Counted from the stretch's first letter, positions 44,201-55,278 are shown. The stretch: 64,000 bases of DNA from Aquabacterium sp. OR-4 (GCF_025290835.2 NZ_JAOCQD020000001.1:1736001-1800000), one strand, 5' to 3'. Numbers and translations: made by a program. The notes: generated by a model from the letters alone, not told the origin.

Positions 44201-45427
44201 ATGCGCAACTCCACTTCCCTGTTGCTGGGCGGCGTGGCCCTGCTCGCCGCCTTGCCGGCCCTGCTCAGCGCGGGCCTGCTCAACGCCGCGGTGCAGATGC
44301 TGATCGCAGCGCTGTTTGCCAGTGCCTACGGCCTGCTCGCCGGCCGCGCCGGCATGCTCTCGTTCGGCCATGCGGCCTACTTCGGTGTGGGCGCGTACGC
44401 CACGGTGCATGCGATGAACGCGTTCAACGGCGCCGGCCTGCTGCCCACGCCCTTGATGCCGCTGGCCGGTGCCGGCGCCGGGCTGGTGTTCGGCATCGTG
44501 GCCGGATGGTTTGCCACCCAGCGCAGCGGCACCGCGTTCGCCATGATCACGCTGGCCATCGCCGAGCTGCTGCACGCGCTGGCGCCGCAGCTCAAGTCGC
44601 TGTTCGGTGGCGAGTCGGGCATCTCGGCCATGCGCAGTGCGGCCTGGGGCCTGGACTTCGGCTCCACCACCCAGGTCTATTACCTGACCCTGGCCTGGGT
44701 GCTGCTCTCGCTGGCGCTGCTGCACTTCCACACCCGCACGCCGGCCGGCCGCCTGACCCTGGGCCTGCGCGAGAACAGCCACCGCCTGCGCTTTCTGGGC
44801 CACGACGTGCACTGGCTGGGTGTCTCGGCCTTTGCCATCTCGGGCCTGTTCTCGGGCGTGGCCGGTGCGCTGCAGGTGCTGGCCAACGAGGCGGTGAACT
44901 ACGTGGTGTTCGACGCCCATGTCTCGGCCAGCGTGGTGCTCAACAGCTACATCGGCGGCGTCGGCGTGTTTCTCGGCCCGGCCCTGGGCGCCGCGCTGAT
45001 GAGCTTTTTCGGCTATGCGGTGTCCGACGCCACCCAGGCCTGGCTGCTGTACCAGGGGCTGCTGTTCGTGCTGGTGATGATGTTCATGCCCGAGGGCCTG
45101 GTGGTGCTGGGCGGGGCCGCCATGCGCCGGCTGCGCCAGATGGGCGTGGCGCGCGCCCTGCCCTGGCTGCTGGCCTGGCTGTTGGCCGTGCTGCTGCTGG
45201 CGGCCGGCACCGTGTTTCTGGTGGAACTGCTGCAGCGGCTGTGCGCGCAGGACTACCGCGCCCTGGCCCGCGCGGCCGGCGCCTGGCCGCCGGTGAGCCT
45301 GTTCGGGCGCGCCTGGGCCCCGGCGGCGGCGGCCACCTGGGCCTGGCCGGCGCTGATGCTGGCCGGCGGCGGCGCGCTGCTGGCCTGGGCGCAACGTCGA
45401 CTGCAAGCCAAGGAGACCCCGGCATGA
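44201..45427 (+). CDS. livM: LivM-type ABC transporter permease with C-terminal extension
   Basis: The 408-residue permease has the LivM core (YGLLAGRAGMLSFGHAAYFGVGAYA, SYIGGVGVFLGPALGA) up to about residue 310. The last 90 residues add another hydrophobic segment (LPWLLAWLLAVLLLAAGTVFLVELL) and a final helix (AALMLAGGGALLAW type). That makes it longer than usual LivM (about 330 to 360 residues). The stop overlaps the ATPase start as ATGA. Confidence 0.92.
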   Translation: MRNSTSLLLGGVALLAALPALLSAGLLNAAVQMLIAALFASAYGLLAGRAGMLSFGHAAYFGVGAYATVHAMNAFNGAGLLPTPLMPLAGAGAGLVFGIVAGWFATQRSGTAFAMITLAIAELLHALAPQLKSLFGGESGISAMRSAAWGLDFGSTTQVYYLTLAWVLLSLALLHFHTRTPAGRLTLGLRENSHRLRFLGHDVHWLGVSAFAISGLFSGVAGALQVLANEAVNYVVFDAHVSASVVLNSYIGGVGVFLGPALGAALMSFFGYAVSDATQAWLLYQGLLFVLVMMFMPEGLVVLGGAAMRRLRQMGVARALPWLLAWLLAVLLLAAGTVFLVELLQRLCAQDYRALARAAGAWPPVSLFGRAWAPAAAATWAWPALMLAGGGALLAWAQRRLQAKETPA

Positions 45428-46179
45428 GCCCCCCCATCCTGCAGCTGAGCGGCCTGCGCAAGTCGTTCGGCGAGACCGACATCATCCGCGGTGTCGAGCT
45501 CGACCTCGCCGCCGGCGAACGCCGCGCGCTGATCGGCCCCAACGGCGCCGGCAAGTCAACGCTGTTCCACCTGATCTCGGGCAATCTGGCGCCGAGTGCC
45601 GGCACCATCCGCTTCCAGGGGCGCGACATCACCGGCCTGGCGCCCCAGCGCATCAACCGCCAGGGGCTGGCGCGCTCGTTCCAGATCACCAACATCTTTC
45701 CCCGGCTCAGCGTCTTCGAGAACATCCGCCTGGCCGTGTTGCGCCTGCAGCCGCAGCCCACCGCGTTCTGGCGCCGCATCGACCGCCTGCCCGGCCTGCG
45801 CGAGGCCACCGAGGCCCTGCTGGAGCGGGTGCGCCTGCAGGGCCGTGCCCAGGGGCTGGCCGGCGAGCTGAGCTACTCGGAGCAGCGCTCGCTGGAGATC
45901 GCCATGACCCTGGCCTCGGACCCGCAGCTGATCCTGCTGGACGAACCCATGGCCGGCATGTCGGGCGAGGAGACCGACTACACGATGGAACTGATCCGCG
46001 AGCTGACCGAAGGCCGCGCGCTGCTGATCGTCGAGCACGACATGGACGTGGTCTTCAAGCTGGCCGACCAGATCAGCGTGCTGGTGTATGGCGAGCTCAT
46101 CGCCACCGGCACGCCCGAGCAGATCCGCCAGCACCAGGGTGTGCGCGAAGCCTACCTGGGCGAGGAGACGGCGGCATGA
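45424..46179 (+). CDS. livG: LivG-type ABC transporter ATPase
   Basis: The 251-residue ATPase has Walker A GPNGAGKST (38-46), Walker B LILLDEPMAG and switch His in VEHDMDVV. The signature is LSYSEQ, with Ser where LSGGQ or LSYGEQ has Gly. I have the impression that this variant recurs in a LivG subfamily, but could not check. ATGA overlaps at both ends place it in the operon. Confidence 0.92.
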   Translation: MSPPILQLSGLRKSFGETDIIRGVELDLAAGERRALIGPNGAGKSTLFHLISGNLAPSAGTIRFQGRDITGLAPQRINRQGLARSFQITNIFPRLSVFENIRLAVLRLQPQPTAFWRRIDRLPGLREATEALLERVRLQGRAQGLAGELSYSEQRSLEIAMTLASDPQLILLDEPMAGMSGEETDYTMELIRELTEGRALLIVEHDMDVVFKLADQISVLVYGELIATGTPEQIRQHQGVREAYLGEETAA

Positions 46180-46886
46180 GCGCCTTGCTGACGGTCGAGA
46201 ACCTGCACGCCCACTACGGCAAGAGCCACATCCTGCAAGGCGTGAACTTCAGCGTCGGCGAGGCCCAGGTGCTCAGCCTGCTGGGCCGCAACGGCTCGGG
46301 GCGCTCCACCACCCTCAAGGCCCTGATGGGCCTGGTGCCGCCCAGCGCTGGCAGCGTGCGCCTGGCCACGCGCGAACTGGCGGGCAACCCACCCAACCGC
46401 ATCTGCCGCGCCGGCCTGGCCTATGTGCCCGAGGAACGCGAGGTCTTCGCCAACCTGAGCGTGGACGAGAACCTGCGCATGGGCGAGCAGCCCGCCGCGC
46501 CGGACGCACCGCGCTGGACGACGCAGCAGATGTTCGAGTACTTCCCGCGCCTGAAGGAGCGCCGGCACACCCGCGCCGGCAGCCTGTCGGGCGGCGAGCA
46601 GCAGATGCTGACCATCTGCCGCTCGCTGCTGGGCAACCCGCGCGTGATCCTGATCGACGAACCCACCGAAGGCCTGGCGCCGATGATCGTGGCGCAGGTG
46701 GGTGAGTGCATCAAGGACATGCGCGCCAAGGGCGTCTCGGTGGTGCTGGTGGAACAAAAGCTGGCCATCGCGCTGAAGGTCTCGGACCGGGTGTGCGTGA
46801 TGGGCCATGGGCGCATCGTGTTCGACGGCACGCCCGGTCAACTGCAGTCCGACCCCGCCCTGCTGGCGCAGTGGCTGGCGGTTTGA
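46176..46886 (+). CDS. livF: LivF-type ABC transporter ATPase with Arg in the Walker A Lys position
   Basis: The 236-residue ATPase has Walker B VILIDEPTEGL, signature LSGGEQQ and switch region VLVEQKL. Walker A reads GRNGSGRST (37-45): the invariant Lys is Arg43, encoded by CGC at 46302-46304. Everything else looks intact and in frame. It may hydrolyse ATP poorly and leave the work to the LivG partner, or belong to a subfamily that tolerates Arg. It overlaps LivG by four bases and ends 11 bases before the BKACE gene. Confidence 0.92.
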   Translation: MSALLTVENLHAHYGKSHILQGVNFSVGEAQVLSLLGRNGSGRSTTLKALMGLVPPSAGSVRLATRELAGNPPNRICRAGLAYVPEEREVFANLSVDENLRMGEQPAAPDAPRWTTQQMFEYFPRLKERRHTRAGSLSGGEQQMLTICRSLLGNPRVILIDEPTEGLAPMIVAQVGECIKDMRAKGVSVVLVEQKLAIALKVSDRVCVMGHGRIVFDGTPGQLQSDPALLAQWLAV

Positions 46887-46897
46887 GGAGCCAATCC

Positions 46898-47830
46898 ATG
46901 TCCGACAAAGTCATCATCTCCTGCGCCATCACCGGCTCGGTGCACACGCCCACGATGTCACCGCATCTGCCGCTGACACCCGAGCAGATCGCCCAGCAGG
47001 CCATCGAGGCCGCCGAGGCCGGCGCCGCCATCCTGCACCTGCACGCGCGCGACCCGGTGGACGGCCGCCCCACGCCCGACCCGGCGGTGTTTGCCCAGTT
47101 CGTGCCCCGCATCCGGGCGGCCACCGACGCGGTGATCAACATCACCACCGGCGGCAGCACCCGCATGACGCTCGACGAGCGCCTGGCCTACCCGCTGCAG
47201 GCCGCCCCCGAGATGTGCTCGCTGAACATGGGCTCGATGAACTTCAGCATCCACCCGGCGGCACGCAAGTACACGCACTGGCAGCACGACTGGGAGAAGC
47301 CCTACATCGAGGGCATGGAGGACCTGATCTTCCGCAACACCTTCCGCGACATCCGCCACATCCTGCAGGTGCTGGGCCACGAGCGCGGCACCCGCTTCGA
47401 GTTCGAGTGCTACGACGTGGGCCACCTCTACACGCTGGCCCACTTTCGCGACGAAGGGCTGATCAGCGGGCCGATCTTCCTGCAGTGCATCTTCGGCATC
47501 CTCGGCGGCCTGGGCCCCGATCCCGAGAACCTGGCCACCATGCGCACCACGGCCGACCGCCTGTTCGGCCGCGGCGGCTACCGCTTCTCGGTGCTGGGCG
47601 CCGGCCGCCACCAGATGCCCCTGCTGACCATGGCGGCGGTGATGGGCGGCCATGTGCGGGTGGGGCTGGAGGACAGCCTCTACCTGGGCCGCGGCCAGCT
47701 GGCCCGCAGCTGCGCCGAGCAGGTGCGCAAGATCCGCCGCATCCTCGACGAGCTGTCGCTCGAGGTGGCCACGCCCGCCGAGGCGCGCGCGATGCTGGCG
47801 CTCAAGGGCGCCGATGCCGTCAACTTCTGA
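46898..47830 (+). CDS. BKACE (DUF849) beta-keto acid cleavage enzyme
   Basis: The 310-residue TIM-barrel enzyme matches the beta-keto acid cleavage family: IISCAITGSVHTPTMSPHLPLTPEQI at the start, metal-binding His47 and His49 in LHLHARDP, GGSTRMT, and the EFECYD block. The family condenses a beta-keto acid with acetyl-CoA to give acetoacetate and a new acyl-CoA; known substrates include 3-keto-5-aminohexanoate and dehydrocarnitine. A GAGGAG Shine-Dalgarno precedes the ATG. It sits in one operon with the Liv transporter, so the imported compound probably becomes a beta-keto acid. Confidence 0.92.
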   Translation: MSDKVIISCAITGSVHTPTMSPHLPLTPEQIAQQAIEAAEAGAAILHLHARDPVDGRPTPDPAVFAQFVPRIRAATDAVINITTGGSTRMTLDERLAYPLQAAPEMCSLNMGSMNFSIHPAARKYTHWQHDWEKPYIEGMEDLIFRNTFRDIRHILQVLGHERGTRFEFECYDVGHLYTLAHFRDEGLISGPIFLQCIFGILGGLGPDPENLATMRTTADRLFGRGGYRFSVLGAGRHQMPLLTMAAVMGGHVRVGLEDSLYLGRGQLARSCAEQVRKIRRILDELSLEVATPAEARAMLALKGADAVNF

Positions 47831-47846
47831 ACCCGACCCCCAACCC

Positions 47847-48749
47847 ATGGAAAAACTTCTGCAAGACCGCGTGGCCCTGGTCACCGGCGCCGGTGGCGGC
47901 CTGGGCCGCGCCCACGCACTCGAGCTCGCGCGCCACGGCGCACGGGTGATCGTCAACGACATTGCCGGCGCCGACTTCGGTGCCGCCGCACGCAGCGTGG
48001 TGGCCGAGATCCGCGCCCAGGGCGGCGACGCCCAGCTGCACCTGGGCGACGTGACCCGCAGCGACGACATGCAACAGATGGCGCAGCAGGCGCACACGGC
48101 CTGGGGCCGCATCGACATCCTGGTCAACAACGCCGGCATCCTGCGCGACAAGAGCTTTGCCAAGATGGGCCTGGACGACTTTCGCCGCGTGCTCGACGTG
48201 CATGTGATGGGTGCCGTGCACGCCACCAAGGCGGTGTGGGCGCAGATGCAGGCGCAGCACTACGGCCGCATCGTGATGACGACCTCGTCGTCGGGCCTGT
48301 ACGGCAACTTCGGCCAGTCGAACTACGGCGCGGCCAAGATGGCCCTGGTGGGCCTGATGCAGACGCTGGCCCTGGAAGGCGCCCGGCGCAACATCCGGGT
48401 CAACTGCCTGGCCCCCACTGCCGCCACCGGCATGACCCACGGCATCCTGCCGGCCGAGGCGCTGGAGCGCCTGACACCCGAGCGGGTGAGCCCGGCCCTG
48501 ATTGCGCTGTGTACCGAGGATGCCCCCACGCGCATGATTCTTCTGGCGGGCGCGGGCAGCTTCGAGGCCGCCCACGTCACCCTGACCCAGGGCATCCAGC
48601 TGCCCGATGGCGCCGACACCGGCGCACGCCTGTGCGGCCTGCTCGACCAGGTGCGGCAGCGTGACGGCGAACTCGTGCCCGAGGAGGGCTGGGCGCAATA
48701 CCAGCTCGAGCTGCAGAAGGCCGCCGACGCCGCGCGGGCGGCGGCATGA
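47847..48749 (+). CDS. Short-chain dehydrogenase/reductase, MFE-2/HSD17B4-like
   Basis: The 300-residue SDR has TGAGGGLG (13-20), NNAGILRD near 95, Ser of TTSSSG and catalytic Tyr160-x3-Lys164 (YGAAK). The sequence resembles the 3-hydroxyacyl-CoA dehydrogenase part of peroxisomal-type multifunctional enzyme 2, including a C-terminal extension (about 235-300) beyond the usual 250 residues. It would act on a 3-hydroxyacyl-CoA. It follows BKACE by 16 bases and closes the operon. Its stop overlaps the ATG of a short degenerate ORF. Confidence 0.9.
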   Translation: MEKLLQDRVALVTGAGGGLGRAHALELARHGARVIVNDIAGADFGAAARSVVAEIRAQGGDAQLHLGDVTRSDDMQQMAQQAHTAWGRIDILVNNAGILRDKSFAKMGLDDFRRVLDVHVMGAVHATKAVWAQMQAQHYGRIVMTTSSSGLYGNFGQSNYGAAKMALVGLMQTLALEGARRNIRVNCLAPTAATGMTHGILPAEALERLTPERVSPALIALCTEDAPTRMILLAGAGSFEAAHVTLTQGIQLPDGADTGARLCGLLDQVRQRDGELVPEEGWAQYQLELQKAADAARAAA

Positions 48750-48910
48750 GCCAGCGCACGCTGGGGCGCCGGCTGGCCTGGATCACCGGCACCGGCAAGC
48801 GGGCACGCAGGCACGGAGCACGGTGGCGCAGAGTCGCCGCGGCTCAGGGGCGCAGCGGCTCAGGCGCGCAGCGGCCCAGGGACGCCGCGGCTCAAAGGTG
48901 CAGCGCGCCG
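48746..48910 (+). pseudogene. Short ORF coupled to the SDR, possible remnant of a lost operon gene
   Basis: An ATG at 48746 overlaps the SDR stop as ATGA, the same coupling used by several genes upstream. The reading begins MSQRTLGRRLAWITGTGKR and then becomes Arg/Ala/Gln-rich, running into 16-bp repeats before a TAG near 48909. No domain is recognisable. The start looks like a normal operon gene whose body has been deleted and replaced by repeat DNA, but chance cannot be excluded. Confidence 0.3.
48835..48898. repeat. Four tandem 16-bp units
   Basis: CGCCGCGGCTCAGGGG, CGCAGCGGCTCAGGCG, CGCAGCGGCCCAGGGA and CGCCGCGGCTCAAAGG are adjacent. The array lies between the SDR stop and the PRC-barrel gene and runs over the last codons of the latter (its stop is at 48892-48894). 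Sixteen is not a codon multiple. Confidence 0.9.
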
Positions 48911-49233
48911 TAGTGCTCGCTGACGCTGCGGCCATAGCTGTCGCTGTAGTCGGGCAGCGTGTCCTTGTCGTACTTGGGTGCGGCTTCCAGCTGATCGGCG
49001 GTGATCGGCACCACGTAGCCGCCCAGAGAGGTGTCGTAGCGCAGCACGCTCCAGGGCACCGGGTACAGGTCGGTGCCCATGCCCAGGAAGCCGCCGAACT
49101 CCAGCACGGCGTAGCGAGTGTGGCCGCTCAGCTTGTCGATCATCACGCAGTCGATCGTGCCCAGCTTGTCGCCGGCCAGGTTGTAGACGCTGGTGCCTTC
49201 CACGCGGTCAGAGGAAATCAGGGTCGGGTTCAT
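48892..49233 (-). CDS. PRC-barrel domain protein
   Basis: The 113-residue protein is a PRC-barrel: MNPTLISSDRVEGTSVYNLAGDKLGTIDCVMIDK, then YAVLEFGGFLGMG and the YPVPWSVLRYD strand. Such small proteins occur as stress-induced, membrane-associated or RNA-binding modules in proteobacteria; the exact role is unknown. The start at 49233 has a GGAG six bases upstream. The longer in-frame reading to 49452 is translated repeat DNA. Three motif copies lie upstream. Confidence 0.88.
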   Translation of the reverse strand: MNPTLISSDRVEGTSVYNLAGDKLGTIDCVMIDKLSGHTRYAVLEFGGFLGMGTDLYPVPWSVLRYDTSLGGYVVPITADQLEAAPKYDKDTLPDYSDSYGRSVSEHYGALHL

Positions 49234-49336
49234 CACTTGCTCCGGTAGCGGCGGCAGCAGCTGCCGCCTTGGGGTGGGCCGGGGCGCTGCCCCGGTGCGA
49301 GAACCCCGATGCTGCGCGGCCCGGGCGGTGGGCCGC

Positions 49337-49420
49337 GTGAGGCGATGGCCGGCCTGGGTGTAGGCAAAGGCCGGCCGGCTGTAGGCAATGGCCGGCCGGC
49401 GTGTAGGCGATGGCCGCCCC
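49337..49420 (-). promoter_or_regulatory. Four phased repeats with CCTACA motifs upstream of the PRC-barrel gene
   Basis: On the minus strand, ATCGCCTACA (49411-49402), ATTGCCTACA (49389-49380) and TTTGCCTACA (49368-49359) are 22 and 21 bases apart, each followed by a GGCCGGCC-type block. A fourth degraded unit is at 49337-49357. All face the PRC-barrel gene, the nearest ending about 125 bases before its start. The 21 to 22-base period is two helical turns, so the sites lie on one face of DNA. Confidence 0.5.
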
Positions 49421-49479
49421 ATGCGCAGGCGCTCATCATGCGCGTTGGGCATGTCGGCCGCCCCGCGCGACCGGGGCGC

Positions 49480-50277
49480 CTACAGCATGCCGGCCGCGAT
49501 GTTGACGCCCAGCGCCAGCGTGGTGGCGTTGAACACCCAGGCCTGCATGCAGTGCAGCGCACCCACACGGCGCAGGCGCGAGGTGCTGAAGGCCACATCG
49601 GCCGTCTGGCCCGAGGTGCCGATGACGCAGGCGAAGTAGAAGAAGTCGCCGTAGTCGGGGTCGGGCGTCTGCGGAAACTGCAGCGGATCGGGCAGGCCGT
49701 GCAGCCGGGCCACGTAAAAGTCATGCGCGTAGTGCAGCGCAAACAGCGCCTGGGTCACCAGCCAGGCGGTGGCCACGGTCAACACCGCCAGCGCCAGATG
49801 GGCCTGCCGCGCCAGGCCGTGCAGCGTGCGCACCGCACCCAGCTGCGAGGCAATGGCCAGCAGCGCCACCAGCACCGCCGCCACGCCGAGCGCCAGCACC
49901 GCGTGGCGGCCGTCGTGCTGCGAGACGGCGCGCTGGCGCACGGCCTCGTGCGAGGCGCCATGCACCAGGTGCCAGGCCAGTGCCAGGTAGATCAGCGCAA
50001 AGCTGTTCCAGCCCAGCAAGAAGGGCGTGGCCCAGGCGCCCTGCACGGGCAGGCCGGTGAGGCCGGCCGCCGCGGCCAGGCCCACGGCCAGCCCGCTGCC
50101 GGCCGACCACCACAGCCGTGGCCGGCTGCGCAGCAGCGTCGCCAGTCGGGGCCGCCGGGCAGGGTTGCCGGCCGGGCTGCCGGATGCGGTGCCGGCCGGG
50201 TGGCCGGGTGCGTTGCTGCGCACAGTGCTGCGCGGCCCGCTGTGCGGGCTGCCCTGCGCCGGCTTGCGCGAGCCCAT
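49480..50277 (-). CDS. DUF1345-family integral membrane protein
   Basis: The 265-residue protein has about five hydrophobic helices and the DUF1345 signatures (FALHYAHDFYV, then DYGDFFYFACVIGTSGQTADV..S..LRRVGALHCMQAWVFN). Function is unknown. An unusual 50-residue Ser/Pro/Arg-rich N-terminal tail precedes the first helix. It starts three bases after the stop of the receiver-kinase gene, so it is cotranscribed with the signalling operon. Confidence 0.9.
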   Translation of the reverse strand: MGSRKPAQGSPHSGPRSTVRSNAPGHPAGTASGSPAGNPARRPRLATLLRSRPRLWWSAGSGLAVGLAAAAGLTGLPVQGAWATPFLLGWNSFALIYLALAWHLVHGASHEAVRQRAVSQHDGRHAVLALGVAAVLVALLAIASQLGAVRTLHGLARQAHLALAVLTVATAWLVTQALFALHYAHDFYVARLHGLPDPLQFPQTPDPDYGDFFYFACVIGTSGQTADVAFSTSRLRRVGALHCMQAWVFNATTLALGVNIAAGML

Positions 50278-50280
50278 GGC

Positions 50281-51387
50281 TCAGGGCGCACCGCCGCCCG
50301 GCTGGCGCGGCAGCATCAGCTCGAACAGCGTGCCGTCGCGCGCGCGCGAACGGCCGATCAGCGAGCCGCCATGGCTGCGCGCAATGCGCTCCACCAGCGC
50401 CAGGCCGGGGCCCACGCGCACGCCGGCCACCCCCGGCTGATGCGGGCCGCCGCCAAACAGGTGGGCCTGCACCGCCTCGGGCAGCACGGCCGGCGTGTGC
50501 AGGCGCAACAGCACCAGCCGGCGTGCGTGGCCGTCGATCTGCAGCTGCACCGTCTGCTCGCCGCGGTGCGCGGCCATCAGGATCATCAGCTGGTCGAGGG
50601 CCTGGGTCACCAGGGTGGGGTCGAAGGCCAGTGCGGCGTCGCCATCGATGTTCAGCTGCAGCTGGCCGGCCTCCAGCAGGCCGGGCAGGCAGGCCTGGGC
50701 GCGCTCGCGCACCAGGGTCGGCAGGTCGCCATCGGCGATGCGCGGCTCGAGCATGCCGTCGGTCAGGCTGGCCAGGTTGACCAGGTGGTCGATCTGCCGG
50801 CCCAGCATGCCGATGGCGGCCTTGATGCGCTGGCCGGCCTCCTGCACCGCCGGGTTCTCGGCACGGCGCATCACCAGCTCGGCGTTCAGCGTCAGGGCCG
50901 CCAGCGGCGTGCGGATGTCGTGCGACAGCGAGCCGATGACCATCTGGTTGAGCGCCACCGCGCGCTCGAGCTCGCGCATGCGCGCATCCAGCTCGCGCTG
51001 CTGGCGGTGCAGCGACAGAAACACCTCGACCTTCGAGCGCAGCACCACCGGCTCGACCGGCTTGTAGACGAAGTCGACCGCACCGGCCTCGTAGCCGCGG
51101 TAGCGGCGCTGCGGATCGGGATCGATGGCGGTGACGAAGATGATCGGCACCAGGCGTGTGCGCTCGGTGCCGCGCATCAGCGTGGCCAGCGCCGGGCCGT
51201 CCATCTCGGGCATCTGCACATCCAGCAGCGCCAGCGCCACATCGTGCAGCAGCAGCAGCTCCAGCGCCTCGGGGCCGGAGCGCGCGGTGAGCACCTGCAC
51301 ATCGTCGCGGGCCAGCAGCGCCTGCATCACCATCAGGTTGGAGGCGGTGTCGTCGACGACCAGGATCTTGGCGGGGGGGTGGGTCAT
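50281..51387 (-). CDS. Receiver-histidine kinase protein with degenerate ATP-binding domain
   Basis: The 368-residue protein has an N-terminal receiver (Asp56 in LLDVQMPEMDG, Lys109 in YKPVEP), a coiled coil and a HisKA domain with His156 (SLSHDIRTPL). The C-terminal HATPase-like domain has a recognisable GVRVGPGLALVERIA block, but the N-box Asn (ALDQLMILMAAHR in its place) and the G1 DxGxG are missing. It may be unable to bind ATP and instead pass phosphate between the upstream hybrid kinase and another partner. It follows cheR by 112 bases. Confidence 0.88.
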   Translation of the reverse strand: MTHPPAKILVVDDTASNLMVMQALLARDDVQVLTARSGPEALELLLLHDVALALLDVQMPEMDGPALATLMRGTERTRLVPIIFVTAIDPDPQRRYRGYEAGAVDFVYKPVEPVVLRSKVEVFLSLHRQQRELDARMRELERAVALNQMVIGSLSHDIRTPLAALTLNAELVMRRAENPAVQEAGQRIKAAIGMLGRQIDHLVNLASLTDGMLEPRIADGDLPTLVRERAQACLPGLLEAGQLQLNIDGDAALAFDPTLVTQALDQLMILMAAHRGEQTVQLQIDGHARRLVLLRLHTPAVLPEAVQAHLFGGGPHQPGVAGVRVGPGLALVERIARSHGGSLIGRSRARDGTLFELMLPRQPGGGAP

Positions 51388-51499
51388 GTCTTGCTCCAGA
51401 ACGCACGCGCATGCAGGCGCCGTGCCATCGCGTCCAGGCCGAGTATTCCATCGGCGCCCGCAGCGGGGCCGGCGCTGGCCGCGCGGACATCGGTTGCCA

Positions 51500-52443
51500 T
51501 CACAGGCGCTGGTACCAGCGCACCTCGGCCGGCAGGCCGGGCAGCGCGCGAAAGGCCGGCGCATGCGGGCCGAACTGCAGCGTCTCGCGCCCGCCCAGGC
51601 CCAGAAAGCCGCGCCGCACCAAGGCCTCGCGAAACAGCCCCACGGCACGCGCCTGCAGCGCATCGTCAAAGTAGATCAGCACATTGCGGCACGACACCAG
51701 GTGCAGCTCGGAAAACACCGCGTCGGTGGCCAGGCTGTGGTCGGCAAACACGATCTGGCGACGCAGCGAGCGCTTGAACACCAGCGTGTCGCGCCCGGCA
51801 TGCCAGTGCGCCGACAGCGCACCGTGGCCACCGGCCAGGCGGTGGTTGCGCTCGAACTGCGCCGCACGCTCGAGCGCGAATACGCCCGACTCGGCCTGCT
51901 GCAGGGCCTGCGGGTTGATGTCGGTGGCGTAGATGATGCTGCGCTCCAGCAGGCCGGCCTCGTGCAGCAGCACGGCCAGCGACCACACCTCTTCGCCGCG
52001 GCTGCAGCCGGCCACCCACAGCTTGAGCGAGGGGTAGGTGGCCAGCTCGGGCAGCACCTGCTCGCGCAGCGCGAGAAAGTAGCCGGGGTCGCGGAACATG
52101 TCGCTCACCTGCACGGTCAGGTACTGCAGCAGGCAGTTGAACAGTGCCTCGTCGCGCAGTACCGCATGCTGCAGATCGCTGAGGCGCGCAAAGCCCAGGC
52201 CGTCCATGGCCTGGCGCATGCGGCGGCGCATGGAGGCCGGCGCGTACTGGCGAAAGTCGTGCTGGTAGCGCAGGTGCACGGCCTGCAGCAGCAGCTGCAG
52301 TTCCATGCTCTCGAGCCGCGCCTCGAAGCCGGCCTTGATCTGATGCACCGTGGCGGGTGTGGCGGGTGTGGCCGGCCTGGTGCAGGCCAGCGCATGGTTT
52401 GCCGGCGCAGGGGCATCGGGCCGGCCGCGGCCGCTGGCGAGGC

Positions 52444-52447
<4 letters not shown>
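51500..52447 (-). CDS. CheR-family protein-glutamate methyltransferase
   Basis: The 315-residue enzyme has the CheR N-terminal helical domain (about 35-95, RYQHDFRQYAPASMRRRM) and the SAM-binding methyltransferase (LWVAGCSRGEEVWSLA, YATDINPQALQQA, SCRNVLIYFD). It methylates glutamates of signalling proteins using S-adenosylmethionine. ATGA overlap couples it to the hybrid kinase gene. No CheB methylesterase is present nearby, unlike the usual CheB-CheR-kinase clusters. Its N-terminus carries an ATPATPAT repeat from 9-bp DNA units. Confidence 0.92.

Positions 52448-55278
<2,831 letters not shown>

Noticed and set aside
43154..45406. 750-codon minus-strand frame opposite the Liv permease genes
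   Set aside because: Product is Gln/His/Gly-rich without domains; the permease genes are well supported.
48607..49248. Plus-strand open frame over the PRC-barrel gene
   Set aside because: It is antisense to a recognisable PRC-barrel domain and its product is low complexity.
49337..49420. CRISPR array
   Set aside because: Only three or four short degenerate units without unique spacers and no cas genes.
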